Source of the DNA: an uncultured Ruminococcus sp.
Lineage (GTDB): Bacteria; Bacillota; Clostridia; Oscillospirales; Acutalibacteraceae
Direction of reading: 5' to 3'
NCBI GenBank assembly: GCA_902767285.1
Contig: CACXHC010000026.1
Coordinates: 1 to 7,139, forward strand
Length of the DNA: 7,139 bases
Position numbers and translations under genes: made by a program. Positions 1 to 6,751 of the stretch are shown piece by piece; the first letter of the stretch is position 1, and the number at the start of each line of letters is the position of its first letter. Below the pieces are notes generated by a model. It was not told where the DNA came from, did not search any database, and saw only the letters and a program-made list of their open reading frames with translations.

Positions 1-305
1 AAATCAACAGAATTATTGACCGAGAACTCCCCAACGCTGCAAAAGAAGTTCTTCTTGTTCTTGATGCCACAACGGGTCAAAATGCGGTTAATCAGGCACG
101 AGAGTTCAAAAAAGCCGCCGAGATTACGGGAATCGTTTTGACTAAGCTTGATGGAACAGCCAAAGGCGGAATAGTTCTTTCGATAAAAGAGGAGCTGAAT
201 GTTCCCGTAAAATATATTGGAGTTGGCGAGCAGATAGACGATTTACAGCCATTTGAACCGGCTGATTTTGCAAAAGCTCTTTTTGAGGTAGATAAAAATG
301 ATTGA
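1..305 (+). CDS. ftsY: FtsY, signal recognition particle receptor (3' end only)
   Basis: This is the C-terminal 100 residues of the SRP receptor GTPase; the 5' part lies outside the window. FtsY docks SRP-bound translating ribosomes at the membrane through a GTPase heterodimer with Ffh. Reading from position 3, the visible part of the NG domain has the segment LDATTGQNA, then the guanine-specificity motif TKLD inside TKLDGTAKGG (positions 141-170), then the closing G5-type segment YIGVGEQIDDLQPF. All three are typical of FtsY; Ffh shares the fold, but the DDLQPF ending is FtsY-like. The stop TGA is at 303-305, so the gene overlaps the start of rdgB by 8 nt, which suggests translational coupling. 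The family call is firm. The N-terminal acidic domain cannot be judged. Confidence 0.95.
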   Translation, partial: INRIIDRELPNAAKEVLLVLDATTGQNAVNQAREFKKAAEITGIVLTKLDGTAKGGIVLSIKEELNVPVKYIGVGEQIDDLQPFEPADFAKALFEVDKND

Positions 306-906
306 ATTTATCATGGCAACAAATAATCAAGGAAAAGTCAAAGAGCTTGACCGAATACTTAACCCGCTTGGCGTAACGGTGGTTACAGCTAAAAGCAAGA
401 ATATCTCTCTTGATGATGTTGAAGAAAACGGAGCAACGTATGCCGAAAACGCAAAAATAAAAGCTATGGCAGCATTTCAAAAATCGGGATTGCCGTGTAT
501 AGCCGATGATTCAGGGCTGTCGGTGGATTGTCTCAACGGCGAGCCGGGAGTGTTTTCTGCAAGATACGCCGGCGAAAATGCCACCGATGAGCAAAGAATC
601 GCAAAACTTCTCAAAAATATGCAGAACATTCCCAAAGCCGAAAGATCCGCACATTTTGTATGTTCGATCTGCTGTGTGATAGACGAAAAAAACATCATAC
701 AAGTTGAAGGAACCTGTTCGGGAACTATCGCCGATTCTCCCAAGGGCAACGGCGGATTCGGCTACGACCCCGTTTTTTTGATTGATGACGGACGAACTTT
801 CGGTGAACTTTCTCCCCAAGAAAAGGATAAAATAAGCCATAGAGGAAATGCTCTGCGTATGCTCAGCAACGAGCTTAAAAGATTTTTTGATAATCAGGAG
901 GTGTAA
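298..906 (+). CDS. rdgB: RdgB/HAM1 family XTP/dITP pyrophosphatase
   Basis: This 202-aa cytosolic enzyme of the Ham1/RdgB family hydrolyses non-canonical purine nucleoside triphosphates (dITP, XTP, ITP) to the monophosphate and PPi, keeping deaminated purines out of DNA and RNA. Visible signatures are the N-terminal nucleotide-binding TNNQGK (residues 8-13), the catalytic/metal segment IADDSGL with D70 and D71, GVFSARYAG (84-92), GFGYDP (153-158) and SHRGNA (180-185). The length is normal for the family. The ATG at 298 is preceded by GAGGT (285-289) at a good distance and overlaps the end of ftsY. An in-frame ATG at residue 6 would cut into the first beta strand, so the first one is preferred. 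The gene ends 3 nt before yhbY, and its last codons carry the yhbY ribosome binding site. Nothing is missing from the active site. Confidence 0.96.
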   Translation: MIEFIMATNNQGKVKELDRILNPLGVTVVTAKSKNISLDDVEENGATYAENAKIKAMAAFQKSGLPCIADDSGLSVDCLNGEPGVFSARYAGENATDEQRIAKLLKNMQNIPKAERSAHFVCSICCVIDEKNIIQVEGTCSGTIADSPKGNGGFGYDPVFLIDDGRTFGELSPQEKDKISHRGNALRMLSNELKRFFDNQEV

Positions 907-909
907 ATC

Positions 910-1206
910 ATGATTTCGAGTAAACAACGTGCATATCTTCGCTCTCTTGCCAACAGTATAGATACTATAATAATGGTCGGAAAAGGCGGCATAAACGAGC
1001 AAGTTATAAAACAAACATCAGATGCACTAAAAGCAAGAGAGCTTGTTAAAGGTAAAGTTTTAGAAAGCTGTGAGCTTTCATCACGTGAGGTGGCAGATTA
1101 TATCGCCCAACAGGTTAAAGCTGATGTCGTGCAAGTTATAGGCTCTAAATTCGTGCTTTATAAGCGAAACGACAAAGAACCTAAAATTACACTTCCTCGC
1201 AAATAG
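910..1206 (+). CDS. yhbY: YhbY-family CRM-domain RNA-binding protein
   Basis: This 98-aa protein is a single CRM (YhbY) domain that fills almost the whole chain. The family associates with pre-50S ribosomal particles and is thought to help large-subunit assembly. The conserved loop GKGG is at residues 24-27, after the hydrophobic strand IIMVG; ALKARELVKGKVL (helix then strand) and the later strand VVQVIGSKFVLYKR are also typical. The length matches the usual 95-105 aa. The very strong Shine-Dalgarno AGGAGGTG (896-903) overlaps the stop of rdgB, six nt before the ATG, so the two genes are co-translated in one operon. The B. subtilis homologue is YqeI, which also sits near nadD/yqeK/rsfS; this supports the assignment. 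The gene is followed 4 nt after its stop by the first copy of the 69-nt hairpin element. Confidence 0.95.
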   Translation: MISSKQRAYLRSLANSIDTIIMVGKGGINEQVIKQTSDALKARELVKGKVLESCELSSREVADYIAQQVKADVVQVIGSKFVLYKRNDKEPKITLPRK

Positions 1207-1210
1207 TTTG

Positions 1211-1279
1211 TTGGGGGCTACTCGCCCCCAAACCCCTCGGTCGCTTTTTTTGAAAAAAAAGCGACGCAAAAAAACTTTT
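1211..1279 (+). repeat. 69-nt double-hairpin element, copy 1
   Basis: The first hairpin has stem TTGGGGGC (1211-1218) pairing with GCCCCCAA (1224-1231) around loop TACTC. After a C-run and TCG comes a second hairpin: GTCGC (1240-1244) pairs with GCGAC (1261-1265), extended by T7 against A8. The element ends in A7-C-T4 (1268-1279). A second copy of exactly the same total length lies at 6100-6168, with compensatory differences in both stems. It begins 4 nt after the yhbY stop. It could be a transcription terminator, a 3'-end stabiliser or a small dispersed (REP/MITE-like) repeat. It is not a textbook intrinsic terminator, because the T-run does not directly follow the GC stem. The rest of the 1207-1322 gap holds only the nadD ribosome binding site; I see no convincing promoter. 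Confidence 0.85.
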
Positions 1280-1322
1280 AGTTGTTATATGTAAACTGTC
1301 ATTGAGAGGTGAATTGTAAAAT

Positions 1323-2516
1323 ATGAAGAAAACTCGTAAAATAGCAATTTATGGCGGAAGTTTTAATCCTATACACAACGCTCATGTAAATATCGCTCTG
1401 CTGTTCATAAAAAAGTTGAAACTTGATAAACTCTTGCTTATTCCAACTGCCGAGTCACCCCACAAAGATAACAGCGAAATGGTATCTGCTCAAGCTCGCC
1501 TTGATATGTGTAAACTCGCAGTCAAAAATTTTAAGAAAATCGAAGTTTCAGATATAGAGATAAAACGTGAGGGCAAATCATACACTATCGATACTTTGAC
1601 CGAACTCGAAAAAATTTATCCCGATACCGAACTTTATCTTATAATGGGTTCCGATATGTTTATGACTTTTCTGGAATGGAAAAATCCCGAAGCGATTATG
1701 AGCAAAGCCATTATTTGTACCGTTCCCCGAGATGATGACAATATTACCGCCCTCTGCGAAATGGAAGAGAAATATAAGGCTATGGGGGCAAAAACAATCG
1801 TGCTTGATGTCAAAAAAAGCGATGTTTCATCTACTCAAATAAGAAGAAATGTTTTTGATGATAAAAGTATTTCAAAACTCGTTTGCGAAGATGTCGAAAG
1901 GTATATTTTTGCAAATTATATTTATATGAATAAAGGTAATGTCAATTATACAAGATTTCAAGCCGTTCTTAAATCTCGTATGAGCGATAAAAGATTTATT
2001 CATTCGGTAGCGGTCGCAGACGAAGCCGTCAGACTTGCCAAAAAATACGGTGCCGATGAAGAGAAAGCTAAAATTGCAGGACTCCTCCACGATATAACAA
2101 AGGAAACCCCTCACGATGAACAAGTTGCTTTGATGGAGCGTTTTAATATTCCTCTAACCGATTTGGAAAAAGTATCGCAGAAACTTTGGCACGCAATTTC
2201 AGGAGCGGCGTTCGTTAAATATATTATCGGTATCGATGATGAGGATATATGTAATGCAATAAGGTATCATACATCGGGCAGAGCAAATATGAGCGTACTC
2301 GAAAAGTGTATATTTATAGCCGATTTTACAAGTGCAGAGCGAAATTACAACGGCGTTGAAGAAATGCGTAACCTCAGTAATAAAAGCCTCGAAGAGGCTA
2401 TGAGATACGGACTTTCGTTCAGTATTTCCGACCTTGCCTCCAAGTGTGCTGCGATAGACCCCAACGCACTCGCTTGTTATAATGAGGTGGTTTTACAGCT
2501 TGCAGCTAAAAAATAG
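1323..2516 (+). CDS. nadD: NadD-YqeK fusion: nicotinate-nucleotide adenylyltransferase with HD phosphohydrolase domain
   Basis: This 397-aa chain carries two enzymes that are separate genes (yqeJ and yqeK) in B. subtilis. Residues 1 to about 198 are NadD, which adenylates nicotinate mononucleotide to deamido-NAD. The signature GGSFNPIHNAH is at 11-21 (the HxxH nucleotidyltransferase motif, H18 and H21), with LLIPTAESPHK, IMGSDMFMTFLEW and the C-terminal VSSTQIRR (168-175). Residues from about 205 to the end are a YqeK-type HD domain, a family shown to hydrolyse diadenosine tetraphosphate symmetrically. H227, H256-D257 in LLHDITKE, H290, IRYHTSGR (313-320) and IADF (332-335) mark the metal site. 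M202 looks like the old YqeK start. Both active sites look intact. AGAGGTG (1305-1311) precedes the ATG by 11 nt, slightly long. No promoter is evident, so transcription may read through the 69-nt element from yhbY. Confidence 0.95.
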   Translation: MKKTRKIAIYGGSFNPIHNAHVNIALLFIKKLKLDKLLLIPTAESPHKDNSEMVSAQARLDMCKLAVKNFKKIEVSDIEIKREGKSYTIDTLTELEKIYPDTELYLIMGSDMFMTFLEWKNPEAIMSKAIICTVPRDDDNITALCEMEEKYKAMGAKTIVLDVKKSDVSSTQIRRNVFDDKSISKLVCEDVERYIFANYIYMNKGNVNYTRFQAVLKSRMSDKRFIHSVAVADEAVRLAKKYGADEEKAKIAGLLHDITKETPHDEQVALMERFNIPLTDLEKVSQKLWHAISGAAFVKYIIGIDDEDICNAIRYHTSGRANMSVLEKCIFIADFTSAERNYNGVEEMRNLSNKSLEEAMRYGLSFSISDLASKCAAIDPNALACYNEVVLQLAAKK

Positions 2517-2528
2517 TTAGCTAAAATG

Positions 2529-2557
2529 TTGCACATTGGTGTTGTTTGTAGTATAAT
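2529..2557 (+). promoter_or_regulatory. Sigma-A-type promoter for the hypothetical-rsfS-leuS unit
   Basis: TTGCAC (2529-2534) and a perfect TATAAT (2552-2557) are separated by exactly 17 nt. The predicted start of transcription, around 2563-2565, leaves a leader of only about 20 nt containing the ribosome binding site of the next gene. The site lies just after the nadD-yqeK stop and makes the downstream three genes an independent unit. Confidence 0.8.
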
Positions 2558-2566
2558 GTTTGTTTG

Positions 2567-2573
2567 AAAGGGG
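2567..2573 (+). promoter_or_regulatory. Ribosome binding site that selects a TTG start
   Basis: AAAGGGG ends 9 nt before TTG 2583, a normal distance, but 18 nt before the next in-frame ATG at 2592. This favours the TTG start for the 234-aa protein. Confidence 0.65.
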
Positions 2574-2582
2574 CTGTTTGTA

Positions 2583-3287
2583 TTGGAAAATATGAAATCT
2601 CTTGTTTTTGTCAGGACTACCGATATTCTTCTTGATTTGAAAAACGGTATCGATCCATTTAATAAAAATCCCCTTGACGATAATCAGATCCTTAAACATG
2701 AGCGAGTTGTAAAGCTTTGTTCCTATGCTTATGATGTTGTTATTCGATTATTTGAGTCAGAGAGTTTTAATTCAAATTATATGTTTGTGAAAAGAACAAA
2801 GAGTATAGTTAATGAGGAGAACGCACTCAAGCAAGCATCTTTGTGTTTCGAAAAACTTTCACGCGGCGAGAACCCATTCGATAAAAGTATAGCCACTCCA
2901 AATGATTTGCTTAATAGCGATAAAATGAAAAGATTTATGGTTTATATGTCAAAAATGCTTTCAAATGTTCATTTGGAAAAAGGGGATTTTTTTATAGATG
3001 ATGACTCACTTGTTAATTTTGAGTATTCGGATACCCCAATCACAATATCGGATATAAAAAAGAGAGTGGACAGCTTGCTCGATTTGAAAATATATAACGA
3101 AATGCCCGAAAATATCGTCTACGATTTTTTGAAAAAATTGATGTTTTTGAAGAACGATGGAACACCTACTCCGTTTGGCGAAAAATCGGGAATACTGCAC
3201 CAAAATAACGAGATTTTGTGCAGTAAGCGAATGCAGAAGATTATTGTAAACAGTATTCCGAATATGATAGCTTCGGAAAATAATTAG
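2583..3287 (+). CDS. Unrecognised 234-aa protein with three degenerate internal repeats
   Basis: I do not recognise this family. The protein is soluble-looking, with no signal peptide or membrane segment, and rich in Lys, Asp, Asn and Phe. Three stretches resemble each other: a helix ending in Gly, then Pro-Phe, then a short acidic/polar link, then Asn-x-[Ile/Leu]-Leu and a basic helix. They start at G22 (GIDPF, N34, I36-L37), G95 (GENPF, N107, L109-L110) and G193 (GTPTPF, N209, I211-L212). The first two align without gaps over about 30 residues (PFxK, then N, L, K/R and Y at matching places); the third is looser. Positions 2581-2700 are about 32% GC by hand count, visibly AT-richer than leuS. 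The gene has its own promoter, starts with TTG and ends 13 nt before rsfS, suggesting co-transcription with rsfS and leuS. Context hints at a translation-linked role, but this is only guilt by association. Confidence 0.8.
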   Translation: MENMKSLVFVRTTDILLDLKNGIDPFNKNPLDDNQILKHERVVKLCSYAYDVVIRLFESESFNSNYMFVKRTKSIVNEENALKQASLCFEKLSRGENPFDKSIATPNDLLNSDKMKRFMVYMSKMLSNVHLEKGDFFIDDDSLVNFEYSDTPITISDIKKRVDSLLDLKIYNEMPENIVYDFLKKLMFLKNDGTPTPFGEKSGILHQNNEILCSKRMQKIIVNSIPNMIASENN

Positions 3288-3300
3288 TAAAGGTGAGAAA

Positions 3301-3660
3301 ATGAATAGCTTAGAAACAGCAAAAGCAGCCGCAAAAGCGGCAGACAGCAAAAAAGCCGCAAATATAAAGGTTATTCAGGTTGAGAATGTTACTACTATTG
3401 CGGATTATTTTGTTATAGCAACAGGATTCAGCTCAACGCAAGTAAGAGCGATTGCAGATGAAGTGGAATTTCAGCTCAAAGAAGCCGGCGAAACAGTAAG
3501 CCATATCGAAGGACATAAAAACGATACATGGATTCTTCTTGATTATGTTGATGTTATTGTTCATGTGTTTTCAGAAGAGGCAAGAGAGTATTACGACCTC
3601 GATAAACTCTGGGCTGACGGTCAACCTATTGATATTTCAGATATTATAACTCAGAATTGA
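3301..3660 (+). CDS. rsfS: RsfS (YbeB/iojap family) ribosome silencing factor
   Basis: This 119-aa protein is of the RsfS/DUF143 family, which binds uL14 on the 50S subunit and blocks joining with 30S, lowering translation when nutrients are scarce. The family signatures are all present: IADYFVIATGFSSTQVRAI in the first half, the glutamate-rich helix DEVEFQLKEAG, then WILLDYVDVIVHVF and the closing EAREYYDLDKLWADG. The length is typical. The start ATG has AAAGGTG (3289-3295) 5 nt upstream, directly after the stop of the unknown gene. leuS begins 24 nt after the rsfS stop. Association with nadD and yqeK is conserved widely in Firmicutes, where this gene is yqeL. The N-terminus is Ala/Lys-rich (KAAAKAADSKKAA), a usual amphipathic first helix. 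Confidence 0.96.
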   Translation: MNSLETAKAAAKAADSKKAANIKVIQVENVTTIADYFVIATGFSSTQVRAIADEVEFQLKEAGETVSHIEGHKNDTWILLDYVDVIVHVFSEEAREYYDLDKLWADGQPIDISDIITQN

Positions 3661-3670
3661 TATTTTTTTA

Positions 3671-3676
3671 AGGAGG
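3671..3676 (+). promoter_or_regulatory. Strong ribosome binding site for the TTG start of leuS
   Basis: AGGAGG ends 8 nt before TTG 3685. There is no nearby in-frame ATG, and the protein from this TTG begins with the usual LeuRS N-terminus ([13 protein letters not shown]), so the TTG start is well supported. Confidence 0.85.
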
Positions 3677-3684
3677 AATATCCG

Positions 3685-6093
3685 TTGAAATACGAACATT
3701 TAAATGTAGAGAAAAAATGGCAGGATATATGGGAAGAAAAGGGAGTTTTTCATGCCGAAGAAAATTCCGATAAAGAGAAATTTTTTGCTCTTATAGAATT
3801 TCCGTATCCCTCAGGACAGGGACTTCATGTCGGACATCCCAGACCATATACTGCTCTTGATACAGTAGCCAGAAAACGCCGCCTTCAGGGATATAATGTT
3901 CTTTATCCTATCGGCTGGGACGCATTCGGACTCCCAACAGAGAATTATGCCATAAAAAATCATGTTCACCCCGCAGATGTTACAAAGGAGAATATCAAAA
4001 GATTCAAACAGCAAATACAATCTCTCGGTATATCTTTCGATTGGAGCAGAGAAATAAATACAACCGACCCTAAATATTTTAAGTGGACTCAGTGGATATT
4101 TCTTCAATTGTTCAAGCATGGTCTTGCTTACAAAAAAGAGATGGCTGTAAACTGGTGTACGTCTTGCAAATGCGTTCTTGCTAATGAGGAAGTTGTAAAC
4201 GGTGCCTGTGAAAGATGCGGAAGCGAAGTTGTAAGAAGAGTAAAATCTCAGTGGATGCTTAAAATAACAGAGTATGCTGACCGTCTTGCCAAAGATCTTG
4301 ATGATGTAAATTATCCGTCAAGAGTCGTACTTCAGCAAAGAAACTGGATAGGCAAATCAACAGGTGCAGAAGTTGATTTCACCGCAACCACAGGCGATAT
4401 TCTTACAGTATACACCACTCGCCCCGATACGCTTTTCGGAGCAACATACATGGTAGTGTCTCCCGAACACCCGTATATCGAAAAGTGGGCTGATAAAATC
4501 GAAAATATTGATGAAGTCAGAGCTTATCAAGCCGAAGCATCGAAAAAATCAGACCTCGAAAGAACCGAAATCTCAAAGGATAAAACAGGTGTACTTATTA
4601 AGGGCGTAAGAGCGGTAAATCCCGTAAATAATAAGGAGATACCGATATTTATATCGGACTATGTTCTCGTATCATACGGAACAGGAGCAATAATGGCAGT
4701 TCCCGCACACGATACCCGTGACTGGGAGTTTGCGAAAAAATTTGACCTTCCGATAATTGAAGTCGTAAAAGGCGGAGATGTCGAAAAAGAAGCCTTCACC
4801 GATTGCGAAACGGGTGTAATGGTAAATAGTGGTATTCTTGATGGACTTTCGGTAGAAGATGCAAAAGTTAAAATTAAGAAATGGCTTACCGAAAACGGCA
4901 AAGGCAAAGAGAAAGTTAATTTTAAACTGAGAGATTGGGTGTTCTCCCGTCAGCGTTACTGGGGTGAGCCTATCCCGATAGTTATTTGCGATAAGTGCGG
5001 GTATGTTCCGCTTGACGAGTCGGAACTTCCTCTCGAATTGCCGATGGTTGATTCATACGAACCAACCGACACAGGCGAATCCCCCCTTGCAAATATCAGT
5101 GAATGGGTAAACGTTAAGTGTCCGAGATGTCACGGAAATGCTAAGAGAGAAACAGATACAATGCCTCAGTGGGCGGGTTCGTCATGGTATTATTTGAGAT
5201 ATATGGATCCTCACAATGATAACGCTCTCGCAAGCAAAGAAGCTCTCGAATACTGGTCGCCCGTAGATTGGTATAACGGCGGTATGGAGCATACAACTCT
5301 TCATTTGCTTTACAGCAGATTCTGGCATAAGTTCCTTTATGATATAGGAGTAGTTCCCACTCACGAGCCATACGCAAAGCGTACAAGCCACGGTATGATC
5401 CTCGGCTCAGGCGGAATAAAGATGAGCAAATCGAGAGGAAATGTCGTAAACCCCGATGATGTCGTAAAAGAGTACGGAGCAGATACACTTCGTTTGTACG
5501 AAATGTTCATAGGCGATTTTGAAAAAGCCGCTCCGTGGGACGATGTCGGCATAAAGGGTTGTCGCAGACTTGTTGAGAGATTCTATAATCTTTCGGAAAA
5601 CGTTATCGATAGCGACGAAATAAGAAAAGATGTCGAGAGAGAAGTACACAACGCAATCAAGAAGGTTGATGAAGATATAGAAAATCTGAAATTCAACACA
5701 GCAATAGCAACTCTCATGACATTGATAAATACGTTTACATCCAAAGGAGTAACAAGAGGAGAACTCCGAGTGTTTGCAATACTCCTCAATCCGTTTGCAC
5801 CTCATGTTACAGAGGAAGTTTGGCAGATGTGCAACCTCGGCGAGGGAATAATTGCCGAACAGAAGTGGCCCGAGTATGACGAGGAAAAATGCAAAGCATC
5901 TACTGTTGAAATCGCCGTTCAGGTAACCGGAAAGATGAAAGCGAAAATCATAGTTGATGTCGATGCCTCAAGCGATGAAGTTATAGCACTCGCAAAAGCT
6001 AACCAAAAAGTCGCAGCAGCTATCGAGGGCAAGAATATCGTCAAAGAGATTTATGTTAAGGGTAGACTTGTTAATATTGTAGTACGTCCTTAA
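3685..6093 (+). CDS. leuS: Leucyl-tRNA synthetase (LeuRS)
   Basis: This 802-aa class Ia synthetase charges tRNA-Leu with leucine and edits mischarged amino acids. The HIGH-type signature is HVGH (48-51) after the segment PYPSGQGL. A zinc-binding cysteine set, C158, C161, C175 and C178, follows. The CP1 editing domain shows TTRPDT (244-249) and [12 protein letters not shown] with the editing aspartate D343. A second pair of CxxC pairs is at C435/C438 and C479/C482. The KMSKS loop is at 579-583, followed by [10 protein letters not shown], then the helical anticodon-binding region and a small C-terminal domain. The length is close to B. subtilis LeuRS (about 804 aa). The leader is only 24 nt, so there is no room for the leucine T-box that many Firmicutes place before leuS; regulation would have to come from the promoter at 2529 or further upstream. 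The second 69-nt element begins 6 nt after the stop. Confidence 0.98.
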   Translation: MKYEHLNVEKKWQDIWEEKGVFHAEENSDKEKFFALIEFPYPSGQGLHVGHPRPYTALDTVARKRRLQGYNVLYPIGWDAFGLPTENYAIKNHVHPADVTKENIKRFKQQIQSLGISFDWSREINTTDPKYFKWTQWIFLQLFKHGLAYKKEMAVNWCTSCKCVLANEEVVNGACERCGSEVVRRVKSQWMLKITEYADRLAKDLDDVNYPSRVVLQQRNWIGKSTGAEVDFTATTGDILTVYTTRPDTLFGATYMVVSPEHPYIEKWADKIENIDEVRAYQAEASKKSDLERTEISKDKTGVLIKGVRAVNPVNNKEIPIFISDYVLVSYGTGAIMAVPAHDTRDWEFAKKFDLPIIEVVKGGDVEKEAFTDCETGVMVNSGILDGLSVEDAKVKIKKWLTENGKGKEKVNFKLRDWVFSRQRYWGEPIPIVICDKCGYVPLDESELPLELPMVDSYEPTDTGESPLANISEWVNVKCPRCHGNAKRETDTMPQWAGSSWYYLRYMDPHNDNALASKEALEYWSPVDWYNGGMEHTTLHLLYSRFWHKFLYDIGVVPTHEPYAKRTSHGMILGSGGIKMSKSRGNVVNPDDVVKEYGADTLRLYEMFIGDFEKAAPWDDVGIKGCRRLVERFYNLSENVIDSDEIRKDVEREVHNAIKKVDEDIENLKFNTAIATLMTLINTFTSKGVTRGELRVFAILLNPFAPHVTEEVWQMCNLGEGIIAEQKWPEYDEEKCKASTVEIAVQVTGKMKAKIIVDVDASSDEVIALAKANQKVAAAIEGKNIVKEIYVKGRLVNIVVRP

Positions 6094-6099
6094 TTTATA

Positions 6100-6168
6100 T
6101 TGGGGGGCTACTCGCCCCCCAAACCCCCTCGCTTCTTTTTTTGAAAAAAAAGAAGCAAAAAAACTTTT
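6100..6168 (+). repeat. 69-nt double-hairpin element, copy 2
   Basis: This has the same architecture and length as the copy at 1211-1279. The first stem is 9 bp: TTGGGGGGC (6100-6108) with GCCCCCCAA (6114-6122), around the same TACTC loop. The second stem is GCTTC (6131-6135) with GAAGC (6152-6156), enclosing T7-G-A8, and the element ends in A7-C-T4 (6157-6168). Relative to copy 1, one G/C pair is added to stem 1 and three of the five outer pairs of stem 2 are changed on both sides, so pairing is kept. Like copy 1, it lies just after a stop codon and in the same orientation relative to the upstream gene. Confidence 0.85.
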
Positions 6169-6202
6169 GTTTATGTTCGTAATTTTGTTTGACAAAAATC
6201 CC

Positions 6203-6231
6203 TTGACAAGTTGGAGTTAATGTGTTATTAT
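6203..6231 (+). promoter_or_regulatory. Strong sigma-A promoter for smpB (and probably ssrA)
   Basis: A perfect -35 TTGACA (6203-6208) and a TATTAT -10 (6226-6231) are spaced by 17 nt. Transcription should start near 6238, giving a leader of about 27 nt before smpB. A second TTGACA lies 14 nt upstream (6189-6194) but has no matching -10. This is the only promoter I can support between leuS and the window end. Confidence 0.85.
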
Positions 6232-6255
6232 ACATTGTACTATAATGGTATGTAA

Positions 6256-6261
6256 GAGGTG
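6256..6261 (+). promoter_or_regulatory. Ribosome binding site of smpB, deciding the start
   Basis: GAGGTG lies just ahead of ATG 6265. A longer reading from the GTG at 6259 would put the start codon inside this site, so ATG 6265 is chosen. GTG 6268 is a less likely alternative. Confidence 0.6.
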
Positions 6262-6264
6262 GTC

Positions 6265-6735
6265 ATGGTGTCAGGAAAAGTAAGCACTAAAATAATAGCA
6301 CAAAATAAAAAGGCTCACCATGATTATTTCGTGTTAGAAACGTATGAAGCGGGTATCGAACTGTATGGAACAGAAGTAAAGTCAATTCGAGCTGGAAGAG
6401 TTAATCTCAAAGATAGTTGGTGTTCCATCAATCATGGAGAAATATTTGTTAACGGAATGCACATAAGCCCATACGAACAGGGAAATATATTTAATAAAGA
6501 TCCCTTGAGAGTTCGCAGACTCCTTATGCACAAAAAAGAAATATTGAAACTTTATGGAACTTGTAAGCAAGATGGCGTGTCGCTTATTCCGCTTTCATTG
6601 TACTTCAAAGGAAATAAAGTTAAAATGTCAGTAGGATTGTGCAAAGGAAAAAAACTTTATGACAAGCGTGCCGATATGGCGGAGCGTTCCGCCAAGCGTG
6701 ATATGGACAGAGCTATGAAAGAACAAAATAAGTGA
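6265..6735 (+). CDS. smpB: SmpB, tmRNA-binding protein of trans-translation
   Basis: This 156-aa protein partners tmRNA: it binds the tRNA-like end, mimics the missing anticodon arm and brings alanyl-tmRNA to ribosomes stalled without a stop codon. Family motifs are the N-terminal [22 protein letters not shown], broken here as [12 protein letters not shown] and ETYEAGIEL (the OB-fold core), [18 protein letters not shown] (35-52), [20 protein letters not shown] in the middle region, and the basic end [20 protein letters not shown], which forms the C-terminal tail that enters the mRNA channel. The length is standard. It has its own promoter, so it is uncoupled from leuS, and it ends 16 nt before the ssrA gene, which allows co-transcription of the protein with its RNA partner. 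The start is chosen at ATG 6265. Confidence 0.97.
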   Translation: MVSGKVSTKIIAQNKKAHHDYFVLETYEAGIELYGTEVKSIRAGRVNLKDSWCSINHGEIFVNGMHISPYEQGNIFNKDPLRVRRLLMHKKEILKLYGTCKQDGVSLIPLSLYFKGNKVKMSVGLCKGKKLYDKRADMAERSAKRDMDRAMKEQNK

Positions 6736-6751
6736 TTTTATTCATATATAT

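Noticed and set aside
1081..1269. A minus-strand ORF (and a similar one at 5968-6195) giving related peptides around GRVAP.
   Set aside because: Both ORFs overlap the 69-nt element, and their similarity is only the translated repeat. They have no ribosome binding site and cover real genes.
2504..2525. Small inverted repeat GCTAA/TTAGC around the nadD-yqeK stop as a terminator.
   Set aside because: The stem is only 5 AT-rich pairs and no T-run follows.
3661..3684. T-box leader before leuS.
   Set aside because: Only 24 nt separate rsfS and leuS, too short for a T-box, and the gap holds just a T-run and the ribosome binding site.
3811..5805. Several minus-strand ORFs of 60-130 codons opposite leuS, and similar ones opposite rdgB.
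   Set aside because: They are shadows of strongly conserved + strand genes, with no recognisable protein and no start signals.
6259..6267. GTG start for smpB two codons upstream of ATG 6265.
   Set aside because: The GTG lies inside the ribosome binding site GAGGTG, so it cannot be the used start.
6704..6732. Possible separate promoter for ssrA inside the end of smpB (TGGACA at 6704, AATAAG 17 nt later).
   Set aside because: The -10 match is weak (AATAAG) and the site lies in coding sequence; co-transcription from the smpB promoter is simpler.
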